This document shows, in pieces, positions 25,834 through 35,385 of a stretch of DNA of 38,673 nt. This DNA is from an uncultured Elusimicrobia bacterium. Lineage in GTDB: Bacteria > Elusimicrobiota > Elusimicrobia > UBA1565 > UBA9628. Positions within the stretch are counted from its first letter, which is position 1. Each line of letters starts with the position of its first letter. The notes below the pieces were generated by a model. It was not told the origin of the DNA. It saw only the letters and a program-made list of their open reading frames with translations, and did no database searches. The position numbers and the translations under genes are program-made. The DNA lies in NCBI GenBank assembly GCA_903881545.1, contig CAIRTQ010000112.1, forward strand, positions 1-38,673. Reading direction: 5' to 3'.

Positions 25834-27794
25834 TCCCCGCGCCCGCCAGCCTGTTGACCCTGCGGCCGGGAGAGCGGGCCGTCATCGCGTCGGTGGACGG
25901 GGACGGCGCGTTCAAGGAAAAACTCAGCGCCATGGGTCTGCATGAGGGCCGCGAGATACGCCGCGCCGCGGACTCAGGCAACGGCGGGCCGGTGTTGGTC
26001 GAGGTCATGGGCTCTACCGTGGCCATAGGCCGCGGCATGGCCGACAAGATCCAGGTGCGAGTCCGCGAACGCACCTTGCTCCTGACCGGCAACCCCAACG
26101 TGGGCAAAAGCGTGGTCTTCTCCCGCCTGACCGGCCTGCGCGTCATGTCCTCCAATTATCCAGGCACGACCGTTGAATTCGTTTCGGGTTCCGCGCGCCT
26201 GGGGGGGGGGCGGTTCCAGGTCGTGGATGTCCCCGGCACCTACAGCCTGGCGGCCACCTGCGCCGCGGAGGAGGTCGCCTGCCGGATGATAGCGGAGAGT
26301 CCTGGCGCCTTGGTCGTAAATGTGGTTGACTCCACCAACCTGGAGCGCAACCTCCTCCTGGCCCTGCAGCTCATGGAGCGCGGGACACCGGTCATCATCC
26401 TGCTCAACAAGTGGGATCAGGCCGCCCTGCGCGGCGTCTCTATTGACGCCCCGGAGCTGGGGCGGCGCCTGGGCGCGATTGTGGTCCCGTTCGTGGCCGT
26501 CAGCGGCGAGGGCCTGCACGAGCTGGAGCAGGCCGTGCGGGAGCATCTGCACAGCGCGGCCCCGCAGCCCCTACCGATCCCCGCCGGCGACGACGGTAAA
26601 TGGAAGCTCATCGGCGAGCTCAGCCGTGGGGTGCAGACCATTTCGCACAAGCACCCCGGGGTCGCTGAACGCCTGGCGGAGCTTTCCATACGGCCGGCCA
26701 CCGGCCTCCCCATGGCCCTGGCGGTTTTGGCCGGAGCCTTCCTGGCGGTGCGCGCTACGGCTGAAGGAGCCATCCGTTTTGTCTTGGATCCGCTTTTCAG
26801 CCGCGCCTACCTGCCCTTGGTGGAACGCGCGGTCGGGCTCATCCCTATGGGGCCGGCCACCCGGGCTTTTTTGGTGGGCACGGGGACCGACCCCATGAAC
26901 TCCTTTGGCGTACTCACCACCGGGCTCTATATCCCGCTGGTGTCGGTCCTGCCCTATCTGGTCGCCTTCTACTTCGTGTTGGGCTACCTGGAGGACCTCG
27001 GCTACCTGCCGCGCCTGGCGGTGCTTTTGGACCGCGCGCTGCATCGCCTGGGTCTGCACGGCTACGGCGCCATCCCCTTGATCCTGGGCCTGGGCTGCAA
27101 GGTCCCGGCCTTGCTCGCCACGCGCGTGCTGGAGACTCCGCGCGAGCGTGTCATCGCCATGGCCCTGACGCTCATGATAGCCCCCTGCCTGCCGCAGAGC
27201 GCTATGATCCTCAGCCAAGTCGGCAAGTTCGGCTTCTTCTATGTGGCGATCACCTTCGGGGCCGTGGCCGGCGTGGGCGTACTTTCAGGACTGCTGCTGC
27301 ACAGCATGCTCAAGGGAGACTACCCCGAACTCTTTGTCGAGATACCGCCTTACCAGCGGCCCCGGGCGGGCGTGCTTATGGCCAAGCTGTGGCTGCGGGT
27401 TAAGAGCTTCCTCTTCGAGGCCGTGCCCATGATCGTGGCGGGCGTGGCCGCGGTCAACCTCTGCGATATGGCCGGCCTGCTACGCGGCCTTAGCGGGCTC
27501 TTCCGGCCGCTGGTGACCGGCGTGCTCGGCCTGCCGTCGGACACCGTGTCCTTGATGGTTTTGGGCTTCCTGCGTAAGGACGTCTCCATCGCCATGCTGG
27601 CGCCTTTCCACTTGAGCGCGGGCCAGTCCGTGGTGGCGGCGGTTTTCCTGACGCTTTACCTGCCGTGCATCGCGAGCCTCTCCATCCTTGTGCGGGAGGC
27701 GGGGTGGAAGCAGGCCGCTGGCATCGTGGCGTTCAACCTGGCCTTCGCCAGCGCCGCCGCGGGCGCCTTACGCCTGATGATGGGCCATCTCTGA
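25830..27794 (+). CDS. feoB: FeoA-FeoB fusion, ferrous iron transporter
   Basis: This 654-residue protein joins FeoA to FeoB. Residues ~1-75 are an SH3-like FeoA domain (LRPGERAVIASVDGDGAFKE, then LSAMGLHEGREI). The G domain follows with GNPNVGKS (G1), NYPGTTVEF, DVPGTYSL and LNKWDQA. The rest is membrane core with two gate repeats. The first gate reads LGCKVPALLATRVLETPRER, then IAPCLPQSAMI rather than the PCSARLPVY of Escherichia coli FeoB. The ATG at 25830 has AGGAGG 6 bases upstream and overlaps the Fur stop. Anaerobic Fe2+ uptake suits this iron-sulfur-rich neighbourhood. Confidence 0.95.
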   Translation: MIPAPASLLTLRPGERAVIASVDGDGAFKEKLSAMGLHEGREIRRAADSGNGGPVLVEVMGSTVAIGRGMADKIQVRVRERTLLLTGNPNVGKSVVFSRLTGLRVMSSNYPGTTVEFVSGSARLGGGRFQVVDVPGTYSLAATCAAEEVACRMIAESPGALVVNVVDSTNLERNLLLALQLMERGTPVIILLNKWDQAALRGVSIDAPELGRRLGAIVVPFVAVSGEGLHELEQAVREHLHSAAPQPLPIPAGDDGKWKLIGELSRGVQTISHKHPGVAERLAELSIRPATGLPMALAVLAGAFLAVRATAEGAIRFVLDPLFSRAYLPLVERAVGLIPMGPATRAFLVGTGTDPMNSFGVLTTGLYIPLVSVLPYLVAFYFVLGYLEDLGYLPRLAVLLDRALHRLGLHGYGAIPLILGLGCKVPALLATRVLETPRERVIAMALTLMIAPCLPQSAMILSQVGKFGFFYVAITFGAVAGVGVLSGLLLHSMLKGDYPELFVEIPPYQRPRAGVLMAKLWLRVKSFLFEAVPMIVAGVAAVNLCDMAGLLRGLSGLFRPLVTGVLGLPSDTVSLMVLGFLRKDVSIAMLAPFHLSAGQSVVAAVFLTLYLPCIASLSILVREAGWKQAAGIVAFNLAFASAAAGALRLMMGHL

Positions 27795-27888
27795 GCGACG
27801 CGCCAGCTTCCAGGGTAGTTTCGTAGAGCACGGTCGGCATCGTGCCCACCACGCAGCGGTCGCCCATGCGCATCCCAGGGAGCGTTAA

Positions 27889-27920
27889 GGCCGGCTTCGT
27901 GCGCGGAGCCGGCCATTTTT
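27889..27920 (+). terminator. Rho-independent terminator after feoAB
   Basis: GGCCGGCT (27889-27896) pairs perfectly with AGCCGGCC (27907-27914) across a 10-base loop and is followed by ATTTTT. It lies 95 bases after the feoAB stop and just before fabF. The bases 27795-27888 show no convincing gene. Confidence 0.8.
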
Positions 27921-27968
27921 GTATCATTTAACCTTGCTTTCATCTCAAGATTCGTAGGAGGCAGTATT

Positions 27969-29213
27969 TTGAAACGCAGAGTGGTCGTGACGGGCATCGG
28001 TTTGGTGACACCTGTCGGCATCGGGACGGAGCTCACCTGGAGCGCCCTCATGGAGGGGAAGAGCGGCGTGGGCCTCAACACGAAGTTCGACACCACCCTG
28101 TTCTCCACCAAGATCGCCGCAGAGCTCAAGGGCTTCGATCCATCGCTTTGGGTCGAGAAGAAGGAAGTCAAGAAGATGGACCCCTTCATTCAGTACGCCA
28201 TCGCCGCCGCAGATTTCGCCGTGAAGTCGTCGGGCTTGGTCATTACCCCGGACAACGCGGTCCGCGTCGGAGTCAACGTCGGCTCCGGCATCGGAGGCTT
28301 TTCCACTATCGAGTCCGAGCATACCGCGCTCATGAATGGCGGGCCGCGCAAGATATCGCCCTTCTTCATCCCGTCCTGCATCATTAACCTGGCGGCAGGG
28401 CAGGTCTCCATCCGCACCGGCGCCAAGGGCCCCAACACCGCCACTTGCACCGCCTGCTCCTCGGGCGCGCACGCGGTGGGGGATTCTTACCGCATCATCC
28501 AGCGCGGGGACGCCGACGCCATGATCTGCGGGGGCTCCGAGGCAGCCATCACGCCCCTGGCCGTGGGCGGGTTTGGCAACATGCGGGCCCTGTCCCGGCG
28601 CAACGAGGAGCCCCAGCGCGCCAGCCGGCCTTTCGACAAGGAGCGCGACGGGTTCGTGATGGGAGAGGGCTCCGGCCTCCTGATCCTGGAGGCACTGGAG
28701 CTGGCGCAGGCGCGGGGAGCCCGCATCTTCGCGGAGCTGGTGGGCTACGGGATGTCCGGAGACGCCTACCATATCACCGCCCCGTCCGAAGACGGGGACG
28801 GCGCCTGCCGGGTGATGGCCAACGCCATCAACGACGCGGGCCTCAAGCCAGAACAGATCGGCTACATCAACGCGCACGGGACTTCCACTCCCTTCAACGA
28901 CAAGCTGGAGACCATGGCCATCAAGAAGGTCTTCGGCGCCTACGCTAGCCAGGGGCTCATGGTCAGCTCGACCAAGTCCATGACCGGGCACCTGTTGGGC
29001 GCGGCCGGCAGCGTGGAGGCGGGCATCGCGGCCCTGACGGTCTATCACGGTAAGGTGCCTCCCACCATCAACTACGAGAACCCGGATCCGGAGTGCGACC
29101 TGGACTGCGTGCCCAACAAGGCGCGCGAAGCCAAGGTGGAGTACGCCCTTTCGAACTCCTTCGGGTTTGGCGGGACTAATGCCTGCCTGATTATGAAGCG
29201 GTTCGTCGCCTAG
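27969..29213 (+). CDS. fabF: 3-oxoacyl-[acyl-carrier-protein] synthase II
   Basis: This 414-residue condensing enzyme elongates acyl-ACP with malonyl-ACP in fatty acid synthesis. The catalytic triad is complete: Cys163 in [12 protein letters not shown], His in [11 protein letters not shown] (~303) and His in [13 protein letters not shown] (~340). FGFGGTNA is present near the end. Translation starts at a TTG, chosen because AGGAGG lies 7 bases upstream (27956-27961) and the protein opens with the family's [11 protein letters not shown]; the next Met would remove the first strand. No acpP or other fab gene is in view. Confidence 0.97.
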   Translation: MKRRVVVTGIGLVTPVGIGTELTWSALMEGKSGVGLNTKFDTTLFSTKIAAELKGFDPSLWVEKKEVKKMDPFIQYAIAAADFAVKSSGLVITPDNAVRVGVNVGSGIGGFSTIESEHTALMNGGPRKISPFFIPSCIINLAAGQVSIRTGAKGPNTATCTACSSGAHAVGDSYRIIQRGDADAMICGGSEAAITPLAVGGFGNMRALSRRNEEPQRASRPFDKERDGFVMGEGSGLLILEALELAQARGARIFAELVGYGMSGDAYHITAPSEDGDGACRVMANAINDAGLKPEQIGYINAHGTSTPFNDKLETMAIKKVFGAYASQGLMVSSTKSMTGHLLGAAGSVEAGIAALTVYHGKVPPTINYENPDPECDLDCVPNKAREAKVEYALSNSFGFGGTNACLIMKRFVA

Positions 29214-29222
29214 GAGAGGTTT

Positions 29223-29663
29223 ATGGCTAGATTCTTCCGCAAACGCAAGCACGCCAAGGGTTCCAACAAGAACGAGGAGAAGGTCCAGCGCGCCGAGGCC
29301 CAGCGCCACCGTGAGCAGGGCGGGGCGGAGACGTTGTTTCCGTCCGTGAAGAGCTTCAAGCTCCAGGTCCAGTTCTTGAGCGCCCAGAACCAAGTCCTTG
29401 ATGAGCATATGCTGGACCTGGACTCTGGTGAGGCCAGCCGTTTTCGCCTGGATTGCCCGGGGCGCTGCGGCAAGGGCAAGTTCGACCTTTGGGACATCAT
29501 CGCGCAGGCTGTCCAGGTCCGGCGGCCTCTGAGCGAGAGCGTCCTGCCGTGCCGGGAGCCGGCCTACCCCGGTTCCAAGGAACTCTGCGGCTGTCAGGCA
29601 CAGTATCGGGCGGAGATCGACTACCACCCCGAACCGGAGCCCGAGCCGGAGCCGGAATCCTAG
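29223..29663 (+). CDS. Hypothetical small protein with Cys motifs and acidic tail
   Basis: This 146-residue protein is not recognised. It starts with a very basic stretch (MARFFRKRKHAKGSNKN), has a middle part with CPGRCGKGKFDLWDIIAQA and later PCREP and ELCGCQAQYRAEIDY, and ends in an EPEPEPEPES tail. The cysteines (CPGRC, CREP, CGC) could bind zinc. It has no signal peptide or membrane helix. It starts 9 nt after fabF with an AGGAG ribosome site and is likely co-transcribed. Its stop is 4 nt from the convergent superoxide dismutase gene. Codon use looks like its neighbours, so I think it is real. Confidence 0.75.
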   Translation: MARFFRKRKHAKGSNKNEEKVQRAEAQRHREQGGAETLFPSVKSFKLQVQFLSAQNQVLDEHMLDLDSGEASRFRLDCPGRCGKGKFDLWDIIAQAVQVRRPLSESVLPCREPAYPGSKELCGCQAQYRAEIDYHPEPEPEPEPES

Positions 29664-29667
29664 GGCT

Positions 29668-30270
29668 TCAGCGGGCTGAGGACTTCGCGGCTTCCAGGTT
29701 CTTGGCCGCGAACTGCCAGTTCACGAGCTTCCACCAGCTCTCTACATATTTGGCCCGAGCGTTGCGGTAGTCGATGTAATAGGCGTGTTCCCACACGTCG
29801 CAGGTGAGCAGCGGCGTCCCTCCGGCGGCCAGCGGGGTTCCCGCGTTGGCAGTGGTCTCGACTACGATTTTCCCGTCGCGGGCCACGATCCAGGCCCAGC
29901 CGGAGCCGAAGTGGCCGATGGCCTTCGCGGTGAACTCTTCCTGGAATTTGGCGAAGGAACCGAAGGACTTGGCCACGGCCTGCGCCAGTTCACCGGTGGG
30001 CTCGCCGCCGCCGCGAGGCTGGAGGCTGTTCCAGTAGAAGGTGTGGTTCCAAACCTGGGCAGCGTTGTTGAATAGGGGCCCCTGCGGGGCCTTGCGAACC
30101 ACGGCTTCCAAGGAGGTCTCTTCTGCCAAGGGGTTTCCCGCCAGGAACTTGTTCAGGTTGTCCACATAAGTCTTATGGTGCTTGCCGTAGTGGAAGTCGA
30201 TGGTCTCGGCCGAGACGTGCGGCGCGAGCGCGTCCTTGGCGTATGGTAGTTCGGGCAGCTGGTGGATCAT
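29668..30270 (-). CDS. sodB: Iron-type superoxide dismutase
   Basis: A 200-residue Fe/Mn superoxide dismutase with all four metal ligands: His27, His76 (AAQVWNHTFYW), Asp158 and His162 (DVWEHAYYIDYRN). The AAQVWNHTFYW and GSGWAW patterns favour iron. It has no signal peptide, so it acts in the cytoplasm. A strong ribosome site (AGGGAGGAAA) and a good promoter lie upstream. It would protect the oxygen-sensitive iron-sulfur enzymes encoded nearby. Confidence 0.96.
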   Translation of the reverse strand: MIHQLPELPYAKDALAPHVSAETIDFHYGKHHKTYVDNLNKFLAGNPLAEETSLEAVVRKAPQGPLFNNAAQVWNHTFYWNSLQPRGGGEPTGELAQAVAKSFGSFAKFQEEFTAKAIGHFGSGWAWIVARDGKIVVETTANAGTPLAAGGTPLLTCDVWEHAYYIDYRNARAKYVESWWKLVNWQFAAKNLEAAKSSAR

Positions 30271-30304
30271 GGGTTTCCTCCCTTGGGCTGTGTGGATGGA
30301 TCAG

Positions 30305-30333
30305 ATTATGGCAAAGTAGAGCGCCAAAGTCAA
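30305..30333 (-). promoter_or_regulatory. Sigma-70-type promoter of sodB
   Basis: On the minus strand, TTGACT (30328-30333) and CATAAT (30305-30310) are separated by 17 bases, close to the consensus. Transcription should begin near 30298, leaving a leader of about 28 bases before the ATG. I see no Fur-like palindrome here. Confidence 0.75.
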
Positions 30334-30358
30334 AATATTATAAAAGGGGACGGAAGGC

Positions 30359-31756
30359 CTACTCCACCTCTGGCGGCTCGACGTGGACGACCACGCGGCC
30401 CAAGTCCGGCACGGCCGCGCGCAAGTGTTTTTCCAGGAGCACGGTCAGGTCGTGCGCCTGCTTGACGCCCATGCCGCGCTCCAGGACGCAGTGCAGGGAC
30501 ACGGCGAGCTCCCCGGCCACCCGGCGCACTTTGACGTCGTGCGCCGTCGCCCCCGCGGAAGGCAGGAAGCCCTGTAGTGCCGCCAGCACGCTGGCCTCCG
30601 ACCGGGGATCCGATTGGGGGGAGCAGGGCCGTTCGCCGACCGGTTCGATATGGGTCACCACGTCGGCCAGTTGAGGGACGGCTTGGCGCAGGTCGGATTC
30701 GAATCGGCCGGCGAGGTCGTGCGCCTCATCCAGGCGGAGGTCCGCGGGGACTTCGAGGTGCAGCTCCAGGTAGCGGCGGCCGTCTTCCTCGTATATGCGT
30801 AGGCCGTGTGCTCCCAGGCCATGGCGCTCGGCCAGGACCCTAGCCATGGTCAGGGGATCGTCCTTGTCCGCGCAGGGCTCCACATGCACCACCACGTCTG
30901 CGCCGGGCAGGGCGGCGCGGACGGACTGCTCCGCCCGGTCCGCAGCCGCGTGCGCCCGTTCCAGGCCGATCGCATGGCCTACCGCTACCACCACATCCGC
31001 GAAGACCGCCGGGCCGCTGCGGCGTACGCGCACCTGGCGGACCTCGGTGACGCCTTCGACCCGCGCCGCGGCCGCGACCTTCTCTTGCAGTTCGCGGGGC
31101 GAAGCGTCGAGCAGATCATTAATCGATTTCTCGCCGATTTTCCAGCAAACCCAGGCCACGACGCCGGACACGCCCAGGGCCGCAAAAGCGTCCGCTTGAG
31201 CTAAGAATGGCCAGCCGAAACGACGGGCCGCCAAAACGCCCGCCAAGCCGGCTAAAACCACCCAGGAAGACCAGACGTCTGTTGAGAAATGCAGGGCATC
31301 AGCCTCCAAGGCCTGACTCTGGTGCTGGTGCGCGGCGCGGCTTAAAGCGCGAGAGCTGACCGTATTGACCATGATGGAAAGGGTAATGACCAGAAACGAA
31401 CAGACATTGACCTCCACCTGGGCTGCCTTGAAAAAGAGTCGCCCCATAGCTTGCCAGACGATCCAAACGCTTGTGCCTAGAAGGAGAATGGTCTCGAAAA
31501 GCGCGGAGAGGTTTTCAATCTTGCCATGGCCGTAGGCGTGGCGTTCGTCTGCCGGGCGGCCGGAAATGGAGACCGCCCACAAGGTCATGCCGGCAGCGAC
31601 AAGATCCAACCCGGAATGAGCCGCTTCGGACAGGAGCCCCAGGCTGTTGGTCCATAGGCCAACGCCTAGTTTGGTGGCAGTCAGGATTACGGCGGCGCAG
31701 ACCGAAAAGAGGGCGACGGAACGCTTGTGGCGTTCTGCGGGACTCCCTGCCGGCAT
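30359..31756 (-). CDS. Cation diffusion facilitator (CDF) metal exporter with three C-terminal ferredoxin-like domains
   Basis: This 465-residue protein has about six membrane segments in the first ~210 residues. Metal-site motifs are EAAHSGLDLV in helix 2 and EADALHFSTDVWSS in helix 5. Typical CDF proteins have one cytosolic domain and about 300 residues. Here the C-terminus holds three related units ending in VVVHVEP (~295), VVTHIEP (~376) and VVVHVEP (~460), each with an amphipathic helix of the AHDL..LE..LR..VP kind. It exports divalent metals such as Zn, Fe, Mn or Co; the metal is not determinable here. It follows argF by 1 nt, as the last gene of the leftward operon. Confidence 0.92.
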   Translation of the reverse strand: MPAGSPAERHKRSVALFSVCAAVILTATKLGVGLWTNSLGLLSEAAHSGLDLVAAGMTLWAVSISGRPADERHAYGHGKIENLSALFETILLLGTSVWIVWQAMGRLFFKAAQVEVNVCSFLVITLSIMVNTVSSRALSRAAHQHQSQALEADALHFSTDVWSSWVVLAGLAGVLAARRFGWPFLAQADAFAALGVSGVVAWVCWKIGEKSINDLLDASPRELQEKVAAAARVEGVTEVRQVRVRRSGPAVFADVVVAVGHAIGLERAHAAADRAEQSVRAALPGADVVVHVEPCADKDDPLTMARVLAERHGLGAHGLRIYEEDGRRYLELHLEVPADLRLDEAHDLAGRFESDLRQAVPQLADVVTHIEPVGERPCSPQSDPRSEASVLAALQGFLPSAGATAHDVKVRRVAGELAVSLHCVLERGMGVKQAHDLTVLLEKHLRAAVPDLGRVVVHVEPPEVE

Positions 31757-31757
31757 G

Positions 31758-32702
31758 TCAGGCCATGAGGCTGACCAGGATGGCCTTTTGCGCGTGCAGG
31801 CGGTTCTCCGCCTCGTCGAGGACGACCGAATTGGGGCTGTCCACCACCTCGTCGGTCACCTCTTCGCCGCGATGGGCGGGCAGGCAGTGCATGAAGAGGG
31901 CGTCCTTTTTCCCGGTCATGGCCATGAGCCGCGCGTTGACTTGGTAAGGCTTGAATATGCGCACGCGCTCGGCGTGTTCGGCCTCTTGGCCCATGCTGGC
32001 CCAGACATCCGTGTAGATGACGTCCGCGCCCTTGACCGCGGCCGGGTCGTCGCTGACGATGATCCGGGCCCCGCTCTGGCGGCCGTCGCTCTCGGCGCGG
32101 TCCACCACGGCCTTCTGGGGCTCATAGCCCTTGGGGCAGACGATGGTCACGTTGACTCCCAGCTTGGCCCCGCCGAAGAGCAGGCTGTGGGCCACGTTGT
32201 TGCCGTCGCCGACATAGGCCAGGGTCAGGCCCGTCAGCCGGCCCTTGTGCTCGAGGACGGTGAGGTAGTCGGCTACGGCCTGGCAGGGGTGGGAGAAGTC
32301 CGAAAGCCCGTTGATGACCGGGACCGTGGCGTACTTGGCCAAGGTCACGATGTCGGAGTGGGCGAAGACCCGGGCCATGATGCCGTCGACATAGCGGGAG
32401 AGGACCCGGGCCGTGTCCGCGATGGTCTCGCCGCGGCCGAGCTGGAGCTCGTTGCCGGAGAGGTAGAGGGCGCCGCCGCCCAGCTGGCGCATCGCGATCT
32501 CGAAGGAGACGCGGGTGCGGGTGGAGGACTTCTGGAAGATCATGGCCAGGTTTTTGCCGGCGAGGATGTTCTGGGGCTTGCCGGCCTTGGTCTCGCCCTT
32601 GAGCCGCAGGGCGAGGTCGAACCAGGCTTCCAGTTCGGCCTTGGTCACGTCGCTGAGGCTGGCGAGGCTCCTGCGGGCGTTGCTCAGTTGTTTGGTCTTC
32701 AT
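31758..32702 (-). CDS. argF: Ornithine carbamoyltransferase
   Basis: This 314-residue enzyme joins carbamoyl phosphate and ornithine to make citrulline. The carbamoyl-phosphate motif is STRTR (60-64). HPCQ, the ornithine loop with DVWASMGQE and the [12 protein letters not shown] motif are all present. The SMG loop separates it from aspartate and putrescine carbamoyltransferases. It lies 20 nt behind ornithine aminotransferase, so the operon handles ornithine in two directions. Confidence 0.95.
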   Translation of the reverse strand: MKTKQLSNARRSLASLSDVTKAELEAWFDLALRLKGETKAGKPQNILAGKNLAMIFQKSSTRTRVSFEIAMRQLGGGALYLSGNELQLGRGETIADTARVLSRYVDGIMARVFAHSDIVTLAKYATVPVINGLSDFSHPCQAVADYLTVLEHKGRLTGLTLAYVGDGNNVAHSLLFGGAKLGVNVTIVCPKGYEPQKAVVDRAESDGRQSGARIIVSDDPAAVKGADVIYTDVWASMGQEAEHAERVRIFKPYQVNARLMAMTGKKDALFMHCLPAHRGEEVTDEVVDSPNSVVLDEAENRLHAQKAILVSLMA

Positions 32703-32722
32703 ATCAGCGATTCTCCCTTACT

Positions 32723-33952
32723 TCATCCGGCCAGGACTTTCTTGAGACGGGCCATCGCCCAGTCGATTTCTTTTTCCGAGATGACCAGGGGCGGGGCCAG
32801 GCGGATGACATGCTCGTGGGTCTCTTTGCACAGCATCCCGCGGTGCATGAGACTCTCGCAGAAGCGCCGCGCGCCGCCGGCCGAGGCATGCAGTTCGATT
32901 CCGACCAGCAGACCCCGACCGCGGACCTCCTTGACATAGCCGCTCTTGAGGGCGCGTAGCTTGCCCATGAGGTACTCGCCCATGCGGGCCGAGCGCTCCA
33001 CGAGCCCCTCGTCCTTGAGCGCGCGCATGGCGGCGCGGGCGACCGCGCAGGCCAGCGGGTTGCCTCCGAATGTGGAGCCGTGGTCGCCGGGCTTGTAGAC
33101 GTCCATGACCTCGGGCTGGGCGCAGACCACCGATATAGGCAGTACGCCTCCGCCCAGGGCCTTGCCCAGCACCAGGACGTCGGGCCGGATGCCCTCGTGC
33201 TCGAAGGCGAACATCCGGCCGGTGCGGCCCATGCCGGTCTGAATCTCATCGAGCACGAGCAGGACGTTGGATTGGGTGCAGATCTCCCGGACCGCCTGGA
33301 AATAGTCCGGCGGCGGCAGGAGTATGCCGGCCTCGGCCTGGATGGGCTCGACCAGGAAGGCGACGGTCTGGGGCGTGATCGCGGCCCGCAGGGCCGCGGC
33401 GTCGCCAAAGGGAACCACCTTGAAGCCGGGCGTGAACGGCCCGAAGTCGCGGCGGTACTGCTCCTCGGTGGAGAAGCCGACGATGGTCACGGTGCGGCCG
33501 TGGAAGTTGTTCGCGGCCACGATGATCTCGGCCTGGTCCTGCGCCACGCCCTTCTTCAGGCAACCCCACTTGCGCGCGGTCTTGACCGCGGTCTCGACCG
33601 CTTCAGCGCCGGAATTCATGGGCAGGGCCATGGCGAAGCCGGTCAGGTCCGCGAGCTCTTTCAGGAATGGGCCAAGCTGGTCGTTGTGGAAAGCCCGCGA
33701 GGTCAGGGTGACCTTTTTGGCCTGGGCCAGCAAGGCCTGCATGACCGCCGGGTGGCGGTGGCCGTGGTTCAGGGCGGAGTAGGAGCTGAGCATGTCGAGG
33801 TACTTGCAGCCTTCCGGGTCCTTGACCCAGACGCCTTTGCCCTCGCTGATGCAGATGGGCAGGGGGTGGTAGTTGTGGGCGCCGTGCCGCTCAGAAAGCT
33901 CGATGAGCTCCTGGGTGGGGGACTTGCTCTCAGGGGTTGCGGTGGTGATCAT
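32723..33952 (-). CDS. rocD: Ornithine aminotransferase
   Basis: A 409-residue class-III PLP aminotransferase that converts ornithine to glutamate semialdehyde. Family marks are [20 protein letters not shown] at the N-terminus, [18 protein letters not shown] (~117) and [11 protein letters not shown]. The PLP lysine is in [10 protein letters not shown] (~265), and [17 protein letters not shown] is also present. The AHNYHPLP opening and overall match favour RocD over acetylornithine aminotransferase. The gene is 13 nt behind the COG2403-like GTPase. Confidence 0.93.
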   Translation of the reverse strand: MITTATPESKSPTQELIELSERHGAHNYHPLPICISEGKGVWVKDPEGCKYLDMLSSYSALNHGHRHPAVMQALLAQAKKVTLTSRAFHNDQLGPFLKELADLTGFAMALPMNSGAEAVETAVKTARKWGCLKKGVAQDQAEIIVAANNFHGRTVTIVGFSTEEQYRRDFGPFTPGFKVVPFGDAAALRAAITPQTVAFLVEPIQAEAGILLPPPDYFQAVREICTQSNVLLVLDEIQTGMGRTGRMFAFEHEGIRPDVLVLGKALGGGVLPISVVCAQPEVMDVYKPGDHGSTFGGNPLACAVARAAMRALKDEGLVERSARMGEYLMGKLRALKSGYVKEVRGRGLLVGIELHASAGGARRFCESLMHRGMLCKETHEHVIRLAPPLVISEKEIDWAMARLKKVLAG

Positions 33953-33965
33953 ATCCGCGCCTCTC

Positions 33966-35297
33966 TCAGCGGGCCGCGGCCTTGGCCACGCAAGCGCGCA
34001 GCCCGCCGCCGGCCTCCCGCAGGTCGTAGGTGACTCGGACCGAGGGCTTGTTGATCTTCAGCAGCCGGGTCAGGTCGATGGGCGTCCCGACGATGACCAG
34101 GTCGCAGGGGGTGGTGTCGATGGTTTTGCGCAGGTCGGCCATCTGCTTGTCCCCGTAGCCCATGGCGGGCAGGATGTCCGTGATGTGCGTGTATTTCGCG
34201 AAGGTCGCCTTGATGGAGCCCACGGCATAGGGGCGGGCGTCCACGATCTTCCGGGCGCCGTAGCGCCGAGCGGCCACATGGCCCGCGCCGTAGCGCATCT
34301 CGCCGTGGGTCAGGGTCGGGCCGTCCTCTACGACTAGGACGCGCTTGCCCTTGACTGCGGCCGGGTCGCTCACCGTGACCGGCGACGCGGCGCGGATGAT
34401 CTTAGCCTTGGGGTTGGCGGCCCGGATGTTGCGCTCGACTGCCAGGACCTTGTCGGCGTCGGCGGTGTCCACCTTGTTGATGATGACCACATCGGCCATG
34501 CGCAGGTTGGTCTCTCCTGGGTAATAGGCCAGCTCGTGGCCCGGCCGGTGCGGGTCGGTCACCACGATGTGTAGGTCCGGCTGGTAGAAAGGCAGGTCGT
34601 TGTTGCCGCCGTCCCAGACCACCACATCGGCCTCGGCCTCGGCCCGGCGCAGGATCTCGCCGTAGTCCACCCCGGCGTAGAGGATGTTGCCGGCCGTTAT
34701 GTGCGGCTCGTACTCCTCGCGCTCCTCGATGGTGCACTTGTGCAGATCCATGTCCTCCAGCTTGGCGAAGCGCTGGCAGATCTGTTTGGTGAGGTCGCCG
34801 TAGGGCATGGGGTGGCGGATGACCGCGACCTTCTTGCCTAGGGCCTTGAGGTACTCGCAGACCTTGCGGGTGGTCTGGCTCTTGCCGCAGCCGGTGCGCA
34901 CGGCGCAGATGGCGATGACGGGCTTGCGGCTCTTAATCATGGTCTGGCGCCAGCCCATGAGGCGGAAGTCCGCGCCGGCGGCGTTGACGATGGCGGCCTT
35001 GTGCATCACATCGAGGTGGTTAAGGTCGGAGTAGGCCAAGGCGACTTCATCGACCTTGTGCTTGCGGATGAGGTCGGTGATCTCGCTCTCCGCCATGATC
35101 GGAATGCCTTTCGGATAGGCCGGGCCGGAGAGCTGCCTGGGATAGACGCGGCCGGCGATGTCCGGGATCTGGGCGGCGGTGAAGGCCACCACACGGTAGT
35201 TCGGCTGGTTCTTCCAGTAAACATTGAAGTCATGGAAGTCGCGACCGGCGGCGCCCATGATGATGATGTTCTTCCGGATGTTTTTTTTGGCTGGCAT
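33966..35297 (-). CDS. COG2403-type predicted GTPase (cyclic 2,3-diphosphoglycerate synthetase-like)
   Basis: A 443-residue protein of unknown cellular role. The N-terminal ~140 residues look like a Rossmann-type domain ([18 protein letters not shown]). A P-loop follows ([14 protein letters not shown], ~150), and further on are [21 protein letters not shown] and a C-terminal segment ([15 protein letters not shown]). It resembles archaeal cyclic 2,3-diphosphoglycerate synthetase, but that product is not expected in most bacteria. It heads the operon with rocD and argF, so a link to ornithine or carbamoyl phosphate metabolism is possible but unproven. Confidence 0.85.
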   Translation of the reverse strand: MPAKKNIRKNIIIMGAAGRDFHDFNVYWKNQPNYRVVAFTAAQIPDIAGRVYPRQLSGPAYPKGIPIMAESEITDLIRKHKVDEVALAYSDLNHLDVMHKAAIVNAAGADFRLMGWRQTMIKSRKPVIAICAVRTGCGKSQTTRKVCEYLKALGKKVAVIRHPMPYGDLTKQICQRFAKLEDMDLHKCTIEEREEYEPHITAGNILYAGVDYGEILRRAEAEADVVVWDGGNNDLPFYQPDLHIVVTDPHRPGHELAYYPGETNLRMADVVIINKVDTADADKVLAVERNIRAANPKAKIIRAASPVTVSDPAAVKGKRVLVVEDGPTLTHGEMRYGAGHVAARRYGARKIVDARPYAVGSIKATFAKYTHITDILPAMGYGDKQMADLRKTIDTTPCDLVIVGTPIDLTRLLKINKPSVRVTYDLREAGGGLRACVAKAAAR

Positions 35298-35338
35298 AGA
35301 ATATCCCCCGCTGGAAAATGGTTTGATTTAAGTAGGAA

Positions 35339-35347
35339 AGTATAGCA
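35339..35347 (-). promoter_or_regulatory. Possible extended -10 promoter for the leftward GTPase-rocD-argF operon
   Basis: On the minus strand the bases TGCTATACT form an extended -10 element about 42 bases before the ATG at 35297. No good -35 is visible. The short divergent gap must also carry the adenine deaminase promoter, which I could not identify. Confidence 0.35.
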
Positions 35348-35385
35348 AAAAGCGGTCGGAGGCGCCCGGCTGGAGCCCATGGCAA

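Noticed and set aside
27733-27927. Minus-strand frame of 64 codons overlapping the end of feoAB and the terminator.
   Set aside because: It runs through the 3' end of feoB and through the terminator stem, has no clear ribosome site and matches no family I know. Most likely a shadow frame.
35287-35385. Promoter for adenine deaminase in the divergent gap.
   Set aside because: TTGATT and TATAGC are only 12 bases apart, too close for a sigma-70 promoter, and no -24/-12 pair is present.
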